Source of the DNA: a bacterium | GTDB taxonomy: Bacteria; Blakebacterota; Blakebacteria; Blakebacterales; Blakebacteraceae | DNA length: 6,474 nt | Direction: 5' to 3' | NCBI GenBank assembly: GCA_025774205.1 | Contig: JALGWK010000098.1 | Span: 1-6,474 of the forward strand | Shown here: positions 1-6,316 of the stretch, in pieces | Numbering within the stretch: the stretch's first letter is position 1 | Layout of the letters: the number at the start of each line of letters is the position of its first letter | The notes under the pieces: generated by a model | Seen by the model: the letters and a program-made list of their open reading frames with translations, nothing else | Databases searched by the model: none | What the model was told of the DNA's origin: nothing | Program-made: the position numbers and the translations under genes

Positions 1-2
1 TC

Positions 3-350
3 ATTGTCCTCGCTCTTTCTGCCTGTGCCTCGTCAAGAATTGCGAAAGATGCCAGCGCAATACGAGCAGCAAGAGGTGAACTTTCCTCTGTGAAATATGC
101 CATGAACTATTTCCGGCATAGAGATGTCTGGGACAGCTTTCCCGCACCTGCAAGGATTACTTCCCATGAAGATCTGATATCCGTTGTGGGCAGATACGCT
201 CTCATTTATCCCGAAGAAATGGCAGACTGGACCTTCGTGTCCTACGAAAGACCGCAACCGAACTGGTTCATTCTCAAAGTACGAGTACATGATAAAGAGG
301 GGACACTTTTCGAGGTGACTTCGGCCAGAATAACACCAGTTAAACCGTAG
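3..350 (+). CDS. Lipoprotein with one copy of an unnamed repeat domain (5' end outside window)
   Basis: The reading frame is open from the left edge to a TAG stop. It begins inside a signal peptide: the first visible residues are hydrophobic and end in a lipobox, Leu-Ser-Ala-Cys, at bases 15-26. The gene therefore starts a few codons before the window, and the GTG at base 90 is not the start. After the lipid-anchored Cys comes a short linker and then one domain of about 90 residues. Its landmarks are a helical stretch, a Pro, an 'RITS' turn, 'WTFVSY', 'NWFILKVRV' and a closing 'VTS'. The same landmarks occur twice in the lipoprotein at 2668-3387, so the two genes are paralogues. The residue after the Cys is Ala, which in proteobacteria would suit outer-membrane sorting. 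Function is unknown. It ends 30 bases from the convergent GIY-YIG gene. The lipoprotein call and the paralogy are firm; any role is not. Confidence 0.85.
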   Translation: MVLALSACASSRIAKDASAIRAARGELSSVKYAMNYFRHRDVWDSFPAPARITSHEDLISVVGRYALIYPEEMADWTFVSYERPQPNWFILKVRVHDKEGTLFEVTSARITPVKP

Positions 351-380
351 TCACCTACAACTCGGTTGAGGGATTGTGAC

Positions 381-680
381 CTAGTGCCCGCCGAACACGG
401 TATAGCCCTCATCCGCGAGATTCCCTGCCAACGTCTTCTCGACCAGCTCGGCAATATTTCGGTTCTTGATCGGATTATGGTGTTCATATAGATCCGGTCT
501 CAGTCTGATGCCGTAACGCTTCACCCACCTTGAGGACTTCTTCCCCTTTCGGTGCTGATAGAACCTTTCCTCCGGTGTACGAAACGTTTGACCGACATAC
601 ACACATGGGAGGTGGGGGTTCAACCGTTTCCCTGCTTCGTCGGAAAGCTCGATCACATATACACTGTACCTTCTATTCAT
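381..680 (-). CDS. Small stand-alone GIY-YIG nuclease-like protein
   Basis: A 99-residue protein that is essentially one GIY-YIG fold. The first motif is the 'SVYVIEL' strand (Tyr8) and the second is 'VYVGQT' (Tyr28). Arg39 and His43 are four residues apart, the spacing of Arg27 and His31 in I-TevI. Glu78 or Glu81 in the late helix would be the metal-binding Glu. The Asn near the end of classical members is not apparent; the chain ends in Gly-Gly-His. The middle segment 'RYGIRLRPDLYEH' is typical, from memory, of a widespread family of small uncharacterised GIY-YIG proteins. Members of the superfamily cut DNA, but activity here is inferred. The ATG at 680 has a good Shine-Dalgarno (GAGGAG, 9 bases upstream) and lies 13 bases after the hipA stop, so it is the third gene of the hipBA-like operon. 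It has no DNA-binding extension, unlike homing or UvrC-type enzymes. The fold is secure; the role in the operon is unknown. Confidence 0.85.
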   Translation of the reverse strand: MNRRYSVYVIELSDEAGKRLNPHLPCVYVGQTFRTPEERFYQHRKGKKSSRWVKRYGIRLRPDLYEHHNPIKNRNIAELVEKTLAGNLADEGYTVFGGH

Positions 681-693
681 CCTCTACGGCTCC

Positions 694-2016
694 TCACCAG
701 GCCGTCCAGTCCGGGAGTAATTCATGTCCGCTGCCGATCTGCATTATTCGATCAGATGTCACTTCAGCTGAACCGGCATATTCCGGCCACCCGGCAACCA
801 CCTCGACAATCTCATCAATAATGGCACTGGAGTTCTTTATGCTCGCTTCCCTGCCAACCTGGATCAGATCAGCGCGAGTGATATCCTCCGACTTGCCATT
901 GATGGTCATCTGATGGCGACTCGTCCTTTGCCCGTCAGGATTGTGGGAATAGATAACATCGAACGCGGGCGAGAGTGACCAGGTACCATCCGGATCCATG
1001 AGAAAGGCAATATTCTTGGCGTGGTCATCCTGATTGCGCGCAACCACATTGAACACCATCCGTCGGAACTGCTGCTCAACCATCTGAAACGGTAATTTCA
1101 GTCTCCGTATGGTCTCGAACACCTGTTCATATGAATAACTGCCTGCACTTCTATAGTCGAAATGCCTGAGTGCGCAGAGCGACTGCATGTGTAATCTGCT
1201 GCCATCCGCGAGTCGGTCAAACCTGCGTGTCATGAAATGCGCTCTGCCGCTCTCCGCGTAGAGTCGACTCTCCATCATCTCTATCCCGGCATCCCTGGCC
1301 ATCAGATAGTAGGCGTACTCGATTCGTCCGTACCCTTTCGGATCCCCGAGAGTATCCCCCTCGATCCCATCGAATTTCAGTATCCAGTAATCAAATCCGG
1401 CTGGAGCTGTCACCTGCCCGGAACGCACCTCGCCGGTGGTCTCATCCAGAGCGATGACTGCCTTCGCCCGCATGCCGCCTGCCGAAGTACCAACCCTGAG
1501 AATATCCAGAAGCGCCTCGGAAGGATCCTCACTCAGGTTGACATCCACCTGTCTCCGGTCATTGATCACGGTCTGTGCCAGTTCAACGAGATTCTCAACC
1601 TCCACCGGAACAGACACGTCCAACGTGGATTTGAAAGCCGGCTCAAACTCAAGCGCTCCCATGGCCCGTGTCCCGGTGTAGCAGAGTCTTTCGATCGGGC
1701 TGAAGTCGTCGGGTGACCGTCCCTGACGGGCCAACCAGGTATCGATCAGCCGGTTGCCGAATGTGTCCGGCAAGGCATCGGCCAGCATTCCGGGCAATCC
1801 ATAAAAGGTGTCTCTGGGCAGGGTTCTGAATGAGAAATCCCTGGATCCGCCGCGAGCCACTTCAAGAGGCATGTGAATGGGAGCCAATTCCAGTCCTGCA
1901 TCGAGGAAATCCGGTTCGTATTCAAAGGTCGCGAACTCCTGCCGGTCATTCCAGGCAACCGCTCCGACTACCTTGCCCCAGATTCTTACCCAGGCTGTGT
2001 CTGTGGTGGCGGCCAC
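694..2016 (-). CDS. hipA: HipA-family serine/threonine kinase toxin
   Basis: A 440-residue protein, full length for HipA. Residues about 8-126 form the HipA N-terminal subdomain, with the 'LPGMLADALPDTFG' region and the 'GTRAMGALEFEP' end. The kinase core follows. A Gly-rich loop lies at 175-186 (GTSAGGMRAK), where Ser178 and Lys185 keep the spacing of E. coli HipA Ser150, the autophosphorylated residue, and Lys157. Lys214 in 'ILKF' is the likely ATP-binding Lys. 'FMTRRFDR' is at 261-268. The catalytic loop 'NQDDHAKN' is at 328-335 (Asp330 matching Asp309), and the metal-binding Asp353 lies in 'LSPAFD'. All key residues are present, so the kinase is probably active. E. coli HipA phosphorylates glutamyl-tRNA synthetase and causes growth arrest; the target here is unknown. 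The start is GTG, two bases after the hipB stop, with GGGGAG upstream, which suggests translational coupling to the antitoxin. It is too long to be the short HipT of HipBST systems. Confidence 0.93.
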   Translation of the reverse strand: MAATTDTAWVRIWGKVVGAVAWNDRQEFATFEYEPDFLDAGLELAPIHMPLEVARGGSRDFSFRTLPRDTFYGLPGMLADALPDTFGNRLIDTWLARQGRSPDDFSPIERLCYTGTRAMGALEFEPAFKSTLDVSVPVEVENLVELAQTVINDRRQVDVNLSEDPSEALLDILRVGTSAGGMRAKAVIALDETTGEVRSGQVTAPAGFDYWILKFDGIEGDTLGDPKGYGRIEYAYYLMARDAGIEMMESRLYAESGRAHFMTRRFDRLADGSRLHMQSLCALRHFDYRSAGSYSYEQVFETIRRLKLPFQMVEQQFRRMVFNVVARNQDDHAKNIAFLMDPDGTWSLSPAFDVIYSHNPDGQRTSRHQMTINGKSEDITRADLIQVGREASIKNSSAIIDEIVEVVAGWPEYAGSAEVTSDRIMQIGSGHELLPDWTAW

Positions 2017-2018
2017 GA

Positions 2019-2342
2019 TCAGTCTCCCCGCCCCTTTGTCGACCTGTGGCCCGATGCCCTCTGGCGTTCCCGACCTCTGAGCTTCGCCAGTTCAATGGGA
2101 CTGATACCTTTGTCCGGCAGGAACATCTCGAGTTCTTCAAGCGCGTTCAGCACTCGTAACAGCTGAATGAAGGTGAGCAAACCGCTCGGAGACCCCTGCT
2201 CTATTTTGACAACCGTTCCTCGAGCCACTCCCGCCTGGCCGGCAACTTCCTCCTGGGACAGATTCATTTCGAGCCGTCTGCGTTTCAAACGACTGCCGAT
2301 TTCCCGGAGGATGGCGCGGTCACTCAATCCTGACAGCTCCAT
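2019..2342 (-). CDS. hipB: HipB-like XRE-family antitoxin and repressor
   Basis: A 107-residue protein from the preferred ATG at 2342. Residues about 12-65 are an XRE/Cro-type helix-turn-helix domain; the recognition part is 'LSQEEVAGQAGVARGTVVKIEQG' in two stretches, 28-38 and 39-50. A short leucine-rich dimerisation segment follows, then a basic tail (about 80-97, 'ISPIELAKLRG' and on) common in HipB partners. It should bind HipA, neutralise it, and repress the operon by binding its own promoter region. An upstream ATG at 2372 would add 10 residues, but it has no Shine-Dalgarno. The ATG at 2342 has GAAAGGA five bases upstream, so I choose it. The gene is first in the operon and two bases from hipA. 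The antitoxin role is inferred from the partner and fold. Confidence 0.9.
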   Translation of the reverse strand: MELSGLSDRAILREIGSRLKRRRLEMNLSQEEVAGQAGVARGTVVKIEQGSPSGLLTFIQLLRVLNALEELEMFLPDKGISPIELAKLRGRERQRASGHRSTKGRGD

Positions 2343-2347
2343 AATGT

Positions 2348-2352
2348 TCCTT
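2348..2352 (-). promoter_or_regulatory. Ribosome binding site deciding the hipB-like start
   Basis: On the minus strand AAGGA stands five bases before the ATG at 2342-2340. The longer in-frame start at 2372 is preceded by AT-rich sequence with no purine-rich match. This site therefore favours the shorter protein. Confidence 0.65.
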
Positions 2353-2358
2353 TCAGTA

Positions 2359-2394
2359 AACTTTATATCCATTAATAGAACTTTATGTATTCTA
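2359..2394. repeat. Candidate operator: 20-base-spaced direct repeat plus inverted repeat
   Basis: AACTTTAT occurs at 2359-2366 and again at 2379-2386, exactly 20 bases apart, close to two helical turns. The second copy lies within an inverted repeat, TAGAA (2376-2380) and TTCTA (2390-2394), with nine bases between the arms. Both lie between the operon promoter's -10 and the hipB-like start, a natural place for autorepression. The assignment to the HipB-like protein is inferred. Confidence 0.4.
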
Positions 2395-2402
2395 CAGCAG
2401 TC

Positions 2403-2431
2403 ATTATAAGCGAATCAACCCACACTGTCAC
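2403..2431 (-). promoter_or_regulatory. Sigma-70 promoter of the hipBA/GIY-YIG operon
   Basis: On the minus strand, GTGACA (2431-2426; five of six consensus bases) is followed by exactly 17 bases and a perfect TATAAT (2408-2403). Transcription would start near 2396, giving a leader of about 54 bases to the preferred hipB-like ATG. No other promoter is seen ahead of hipA or the GIY-YIG gene, so all three are probably made from this one. Repeats at 2359-2394 lie just downstream, where a bound repressor would block the start. Confidence 0.75.
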
Positions 2432-2454
2432 GGATATTCGTTGTTATGTATAAT
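2425..2454 (+). promoter_or_regulatory. Candidate rightward promoter sharing the -35 region
   Basis: On the plus strand, CTGTCA (2425-2430; four of six) and a perfect TATAAT (2449-2454) are 18 bases apart. The -35 lies on the same bases as the -35 of the leftward operon promoter. It would give a leader of about 200 bases to the lipoprotein gene at 2668, or a short RNA. The region is AT-rich, so a chance -10 is possible. Confidence 0.4.
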
Positions 2455-2472
2455 ATATTAATCGTTATCGGT

Positions 2473-2501
2473 ACTATATGCATTTTATGGTCACTATATG
2501 T
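2473..2501. repeat. Second 20-base-spaced direct repeat upstream of the divergent promoters
   Basis: ACTATATG occurs at 2473-2480 and 2493-2500, again exactly 20 bases apart. With the pair at 2360 and 2380, all four copies fit ACTWTATRY in the same orientation and bracket the two promoters. This could be a distal operator pair. From 2502 to 2609 I see no further structure. Confidence 0.35.
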
Positions 2502-2609
2502 TACATTAGAAACTGGCATCAACAAACAGGAAATCGATTCCTCCAGCCTTTGAATCAAAGGAGCATCCCGGTTCCCATACCCCGCCCTGTCACTCCAGGT
2601 CTCTCCCGA

Positions 2610-2638
2610 TTCACATTCTGTTCCTCCTCTGTTACAAT
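2610..2638 (+). promoter_or_regulatory. Sigma-70 promoter of the two-domain lipoprotein gene
   Basis: TTCACA (2610-2615; five of six) and TACAAT (2633-2638; five of six) are separated by exactly 17 bases. The predicted start near 2645 gives a short leader carrying GGAG (2656-2659), eight bases before the ATG at 2668. It is the most likely promoter for that gene. Confidence 0.65.
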
Positions 2639-2667
2639 AGTGATAACTCAGTCATGGAGATGTTCTC

Positions 2668-3387
2668 ATGTTCAGAAGGATATCAGTCCGTTCATTGCCA
2701 ATAATACTTATTACCCTGGCTTCATGTGCCTCATTAATCCCCGTCAGCAATCGGGCCAGGCTGGATGGTGCCAAGGCTGAGCTGACTGTGGTGAGGCAGG
2801 CGCTGGTTATCTACAGAAGTACGCATGCTTCATCTGCCTACCCGCTGAGTTCAGAGATAACAAATCACATGGAGCTTGTGAGGATCCTTGCGCCGTATGC
2901 TCTGCTATTTAACCCCCCGGAAGCCTCCTGGACGTTCGTGTCATATACGAGCGCTCATCCCGATACGTTTGTACTCAGGGCAAAGGTACGCGATCGGCAA
3001 CAGACGAACATCGTCGTCACATCTCCTGCCGGACGGCGTGAGTCGGGAGGTCCACAGGATCAGGATGTAGTCAAGGAAGTTATGCGTGAGATGGAGGCCA
3101 TCCGGAAGGCATTCCTGGCATACCAGGCGGATGATGATCAGAACGCTTTCCCCGGCGCTTCCGAAATCACCAGCCAGCATGATATCGTCGATCTCTTATC
3201 GCCATACATCCAGATGGCTCCCGCCAGTGAAGCCAACTGGAGATGGCTTTCATACGCCAGGTTCCCTCCTGACTGGTTCGTTCTGGTGGTTGATGTGAAC
3301 AATGAAGAGAAAACCGTGATTTGGGTGACATCTGAAGCTGTTTCAACAACCAGGCCGGCTCCCCCGCCACCGGAAAACAGGGGATGA
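2668..3387 (+). CDS. Lipoprotein with two tandem copies of the unnamed repeat domain
   Basis: A 239-residue lipoprotein. Residues 1-19 form a signal peptide with basic start and hydrophobic core; the lipobox is Leu-Ala-Ser-Cys with Cys20 as the lipidated residue. Domain 1 covers about 30-120 and domain 2 about 134-222, joined by a short Gly- and Arg-rich linker. Each has a helix, an aromatic-Pro (Tyr58-Pro59, Phe161-Pro162), 'SEIT' (62-65, 165-168), 'PY' (76-77, 179-180), 'WTFVSY' or 'WRWLSY' (88-93, 191-196), 'FVL' and a closing 'VTS'. The tail is Pro-rich. The left-edge gene has one copy of the same domain. The helix, Tyr-Pro and following sheet order loosely resembles the soluble part of type IV pilins or pseudopilins, but there is no pilin N-terminal helix or prepilin peptidase site. 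Function unknown; likely an outer-membrane or periplasmic anchored protein. Start supported by GGAG eight bases upstream. Confidence 0.88.
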   Translation: MFRRISVRSLPIILITLASCASLIPVSNRARLDGAKAELTVVRQALVIYRSTHASSAYPLSSEITNHMELVRILAPYALLFNPPEASWTFVSYTSAHPDTFVLRAKVRDRQQTNIVVTSPAGRRESGGPQDQDVVKEVMREMEAIRKAFLAYQADDDQNAFPGASEITSQHDIVDLLSPYIQMAPASEANWRWLSYARFPPDWFVLVVDVNNEEKTVIWVTSEAVSTTRPAPPPPENRG

Positions 3388-3444
3388 ATCAAGTCGCGGG
3401 TGTAGAGGATCGATGCTGCCGGTTCATTACTCCTGTCCAGCGGC

Positions 3445-4383
3445 TCAATTCGTCCTGAAGCGGGGCAGACACTCTGTTATCCTGATCAGGTTATTCTTCC
3501 TGAGATCCACTTGTATCGGTGGATCGATCCGCATTCCCTTCTGATCGAAGAGGAGCTCAACGACCGGCCGGCAGGGATTGTCCGTCCGGGTTTCAATGAC
3601 CTTGCCGATCGATCCATCCCCCAGGCGGATAAAGTGTCCTACCGGATAGAGAGAGAAGGAATTGATCAGTTCCTTGAGCATCTCCGAGGAGTAGACTCCC
3701 CCGGCCTGGTTCTTGATGGCTTCGATCCCTTTTGGCGGCACCAGCGCGTCCCGTAATGGTCGGGGATGGATCAGGGCCTCCCAGGTATCGATGATCGAGA
3801 TGATCCTGGCCTGGATATGCTGTTCAGATTCCCGCAACCCGTTCGGATAGCCCGATCCGTCCGCCTTCTCGTGATGCTGGAGAAGGATCTCCGCGACGCG
3901 CTTCGATCGTGAGCCATTGGAGGCTATGGCATCGTGGCCATAGACGGGATGCAGATTGACGAGCCGGTAGTCTTCGTCCGTGAGCGCCTGCCCGGGATTC
4001 TCTTCAAAGCCCAGCAACGCTTTCTCATCCATACCAAATATGGGAACCCTGCTGAAACCGATGTCGTGCAGGATACCGGCCAGCACCGTTTCCTCGACTT
4101 CACTTTCCGACAGCCCCATATCAGTGGCCATCTTCAGAGCATAGATCGCCACATTCGCGGCGTGCGATACTACAAAATCCGTCGGATCGTAGAACCCCAT
4201 AGCGGTTTCGAGAAGTTGGGTCGAGCGATGATAATCATCGATCAACCACCTGGCCACATCGACGGTATCGGTGATGTCAATCAGCTCACCCCTGCCGACG
4301 GACTCCGTCTGCTCCCTGATGTATCGCAGCAGTTGCGTATAGAGATCTGAACCGCGTGCCACCTGCAATGATTCTCTGTCCAT
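3445..4383 (-). CDS. HD-GYP domain phosphodiesterase-like protein with C-terminal extension
   Basis: A 312-residue soluble protein. Residues 1-60 are helical without a recognised sensor domain. The HD-GYP domain covers about 66-240: His74, the His106-Asp107 dyad, His145, His170-His171 of 'HHEKADGSGYP', Gly-Tyr-Pro at 178-180, and Asp199 before 'EALIHPRPLRDAL'. The metal ligands of the family are thus all present. Family members hydrolyse c-di-GMP or related cyclic dinucleotides. An oddity is 'HDIGF', where most members have 'HDIGK', so catalysis or substrate may differ. Residues about 242-312 form a beta-rich tail ('YPVGHFIRLGDGSIGKVIE') often seen after HD-GYP domains. The ATG at 4383 has AGGTGAG nine bases upstream and lies 20 bases past the typA stop, so the two are probably co-transcribed. 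The gene ends 57 bases from the convergent lipoprotein gene; no terminator is evident between them. Substrate and activity are inferred. Confidence 0.88.
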   Translation of the reverse strand: MDRESLQVARGSDLYTQLLRYIREQTESVGRGELIDITDTVDVARWLIDDYHRSTQLLETAMGFYDPTDFVVSHAANVAIYALKMATDMGLSESEVEETVLAGILHDIGFSRVPIFGMDEKALLGFEENPGQALTDEDYRLVNLHPVYGHDAIASNGSRSKRVAEILLQHHEKADGSGYPNGLRESEQHIQARIISIIDTWEALIHPRPLRDALVPPKGIEAIKNQAGGVYSSEMLKELINSFSLYPVGHFIRLGDGSIGKVIETRTDNPCRPVVELLFDQKGMRIDPPIQVDLRKNNLIRITECLPRFRTN

Positions 4384-4403
4384 GACCGAATGCTCACCTG
4401 GAT

Positions 4404-6242
4404 TCAGGTTACGGCGATCTGTTTCAGAGTCTGTTTGCGATCCTCAGCAGCAAGTTGGCGTTTTCTGAGCCGAATGGCAACCGGTGTGACTTCCATCAAC
4501 TCGTCCTCCTCGATGAACTCCAGTCCCGACTCCAGGGTGAGTTCCCGCGGCGGCTCCAGCCGGATGGCCTCGTCGGTGGCATGGGTACGCATGTTGCTGA
4601 GCTTCTTCTCTTTCAGCACGTTCACGTTCAGGTCGCCGGGACGTATGTGCTCACCGGTGATCATGCCCAGGTAGACCGGGTCTCCCGGACCGATGAAGTG
4701 CGTCGAACGTTCCTGCAGGTTGTTCAGAGCGTACGCCACGGCGGCTCCGCCCCGATCGGCTACCAGTACGCCGTTCCGGCGTCCCTGAATCGATCCGGCC
4801 CACGGAGCGTAGTCCAGGAAACGATGGTGCATGATGCCTTCACCGCGGGTGTCGGTCAGGAATTCCGACCGGTAGCCGAAGAGCCCTCGAGCCGGGATCC
4901 TGAAGCGCAGGCGCAGGGTACCCCGGTCGGTGGCCCGCATGTCCAGGAGATCAGATCTACGCGGACCGAGACCCTCCATGATCACGCCCATCATCGTCTC
5001 GGGGATTTCTATCATCAGTTCTTCCCACGGTTCCAGTCGACGACCGGTATCGTCCAGCTTCTCCACCACCCGGGGGCGACCCACCTGGAACTCGTAGCCT
5101 TCCCGGCGCATCGTCTCCATCAGGATCGCCAGATGCAGTTCCCCGCGCCCCGATACCGTGAACACATCAGGCGTCGGAGTATCCTCGACCCGCAGGGCCA
5201 CGTTGCGCTGCAGTTCCCGGAAGAGGCGTTCCCGCAGCTGACGGGAGGTCACGTACTTCCCCGCCTGACCGGCCAGGGGGGAGTTATTCACGGAGAAGTC
5301 CACCGAGATGGTCGGCTCCTCCACCGCGATGCCTTTCAGTCTGTCAGCGTGATCAGGATCGGTCAGCGTCTTTCCTATCTCGATCCCATCCACCCCGGCC
5401 AGGGCGATGATATCGCCGGCCGAGGCCTCCTCGATGGGAACCCGTTCCAGATCCCGGAATCCGTACAGTTGAACGACCCGCGCCAGGCTGCCTTCATCCC
5501 CGGTCACCGGACCCGGTTCTCCGAGCGGGAGCACACGGACCGCCTGCCCGATCCGGATGCGACCCCGTTCGATCCTGCCGATGGCGATCCGACCGACATA
5601 GGAACTGTAGTCGACGGTCGAAACGAGCATCTGGAAGGGAAGCTCGGGATCTCCGCTGGGCGCCGGGACGTGAGAAATGATCGTCTTGAAGAGAGGCGTG
5701 AGATCGGGGCCCCGCCCATCCGGCTCCTCAGTCGCCCAGCCCTCCCGGCCTGAGGCGAAGAGGAACGGGCAGTAGAGCTGCGATTCGGTGGCCTCCAGTT
5801 CCAGGAAGAGCTCCAGAATCTCATCGTGGACCTCGACGGAACGGGCGTCACGGCGGTCCACCTTGTTGATCACCACGATCGGCGTGAGGCCCAGTCCCAG
5901 TGCCTTCCGCATGACGAACCGGGTCTGGGGCATGGGACCTTCGGCGGCGTCCACCAGCAGGAGCACCCCATCCACCATCCGCAGGATCCTCTCAACCTCA
6001 CCCCCGAAGTCGGCGTGGCCGGGCGTGTCCACCAGGTTGATCTTCGTTCCCTGCCACCAGATAGCGGTGTTCTTGGAGAGGATGGTGATCCCCCGCTCCC
6101 GTTCCAGCGGATCGGAGTCCATGATCCGTTCCCGAACCTTCTGTCCGGCCCGGAAGACACCCGCCTGACGGAGCATGTGGTCCACCAGGGTGGTCTTCCC
6201 ATGGTCCACGTGGGCGATGATGGCGATGTTGCGAATGGGCAC
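4404..6242 (-). CDS. typA: Ribosome-associated translational GTPase TypA/BipA
   Basis: A 612-residue protein, the normal length for TypA/BipA. GTPase motifs are G1 'AHVDHGKT' (10-17), G2 'RGITI' (50-54), G3 'DTPGH' (72-76), G4 'NKVD' (126-129) and G5 'ASG' (163-165). Domain II, the EF-G-like domains III and V, and the BipA-specific C-terminal domain follow; '[26 protein letters not shown]' (in parts, about 360-390) and the late 'KKLSNMR' region are typical. BipA binds the ribosome at the EF-G site and is linked to 50S assembly and growth under stress or cold. The start is GTG at 6242, with AGGTG seven bases upstream; reading further upstream in frame gives no ATG, GTG or TTG before a TAA stop, so this start is secure. 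A 144-residue frame beginning at 6304 is out of frame and is not the start. It heads an operon with the HD-GYP gene 20 bases downstream. Confidence 0.97.
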   Translation of the reverse strand: MPIRNIAIIAHVDHGKTTLVDHMLRQAGVFRAGQKVRERIMDSDPLERERGITILSKNTAIWWQGTKINLVDTPGHADFGGEVERILRMVDGVLLLVDAAEGPMPQTRFVMRKALGLGLTPIVVINKVDRRDARSVEVHDEILELFLELEATESQLYCPFLFASGREGWATEEPDGRGPDLTPLFKTIISHVPAPSGDPELPFQMLVSTVDYSSYVGRIAIGRIERGRIRIGQAVRVLPLGEPGPVTGDEGSLARVVQLYGFRDLERVPIEEASAGDIIALAGVDGIEIGKTLTDPDHADRLKGIAVEEPTISVDFSVNNSPLAGQAGKYVTSRQLRERLFRELQRNVALRVEDTPTPDVFTVSGRGELHLAILMETMRREGYEFQVGRPRVVEKLDDTGRRLEPWEELMIEIPETMMGVIMEGLGPRRSDLLDMRATDRGTLRLRFRIPARGLFGYRSEFLTDTRGEGIMHHRFLDYAPWAGSIQGRRNGVLVADRGGAAVAYALNNLQERSTHFIGPGDPVYLGMITGEHIRPGDLNVNVLKEKKLSNMRTHATDEAIRLEPPRELTLESGLEFIEEDELMEVTPVAIRLRKRQLAAEDRKQTLKQIAVT

Positions 6243-6316
6243 AGTACGACACCTGCCTGGGGCGCCTGAGCGCGCGCGTTCTGGATCTGGGTCATCAGTA
6301 ACAAGTTGTGGATAGT

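Noticed and set aside
90-350. Left-edge protein starting at the GTG at 90
   Set aside because: The same frame is open back to the window edge and encodes a lipobox at bases 15-26, so the true start lies outside the window.
350-380. Terminator between the convergent left-edge lipoprotein and GIY-YIG genes
   Set aside because: Only a five-base pair of arms (GTCAC and GTGAC) and a four-base inner hairpin are present, with no T-tract; too weak to call.
1237-1716. 159-codon plus-strand frame opposite hipA
   Set aside because: Antisense shadow of the well-conserved HipA coding sequence, with no domain signature.
2366-2436. E. coli-type HipB operator (TATCC with GGATA)
   Set aside because: TATCC occurs at 2366-2370 and GGATA at 2432-2436, but they are over 60 bases apart rather than eight, so they do not form that operator.
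2478-2780. 100-codon plus-strand frame running into the lipoprotein gene
   Set aside because: No ribosome binding site, overlaps the promoter at 2610-2638 and the lipoprotein start in another frame, and its product looks like random sequence.
4455-5753. 432-codon plus-strand frame opposite typA
   Set aside because: It is the antisense shadow of the highly conserved typA gene; length comes from the GC-rich codon use of typA and the product is rich in His, Arg and Gln with no motif.
5870-6304. 144-codon minus-strand frame starting with ATG at 6304
   Set aside because: Out of frame with typA over its whole length; the conserved GTPase motifs are all in the typA frame from the GTG at 6242.
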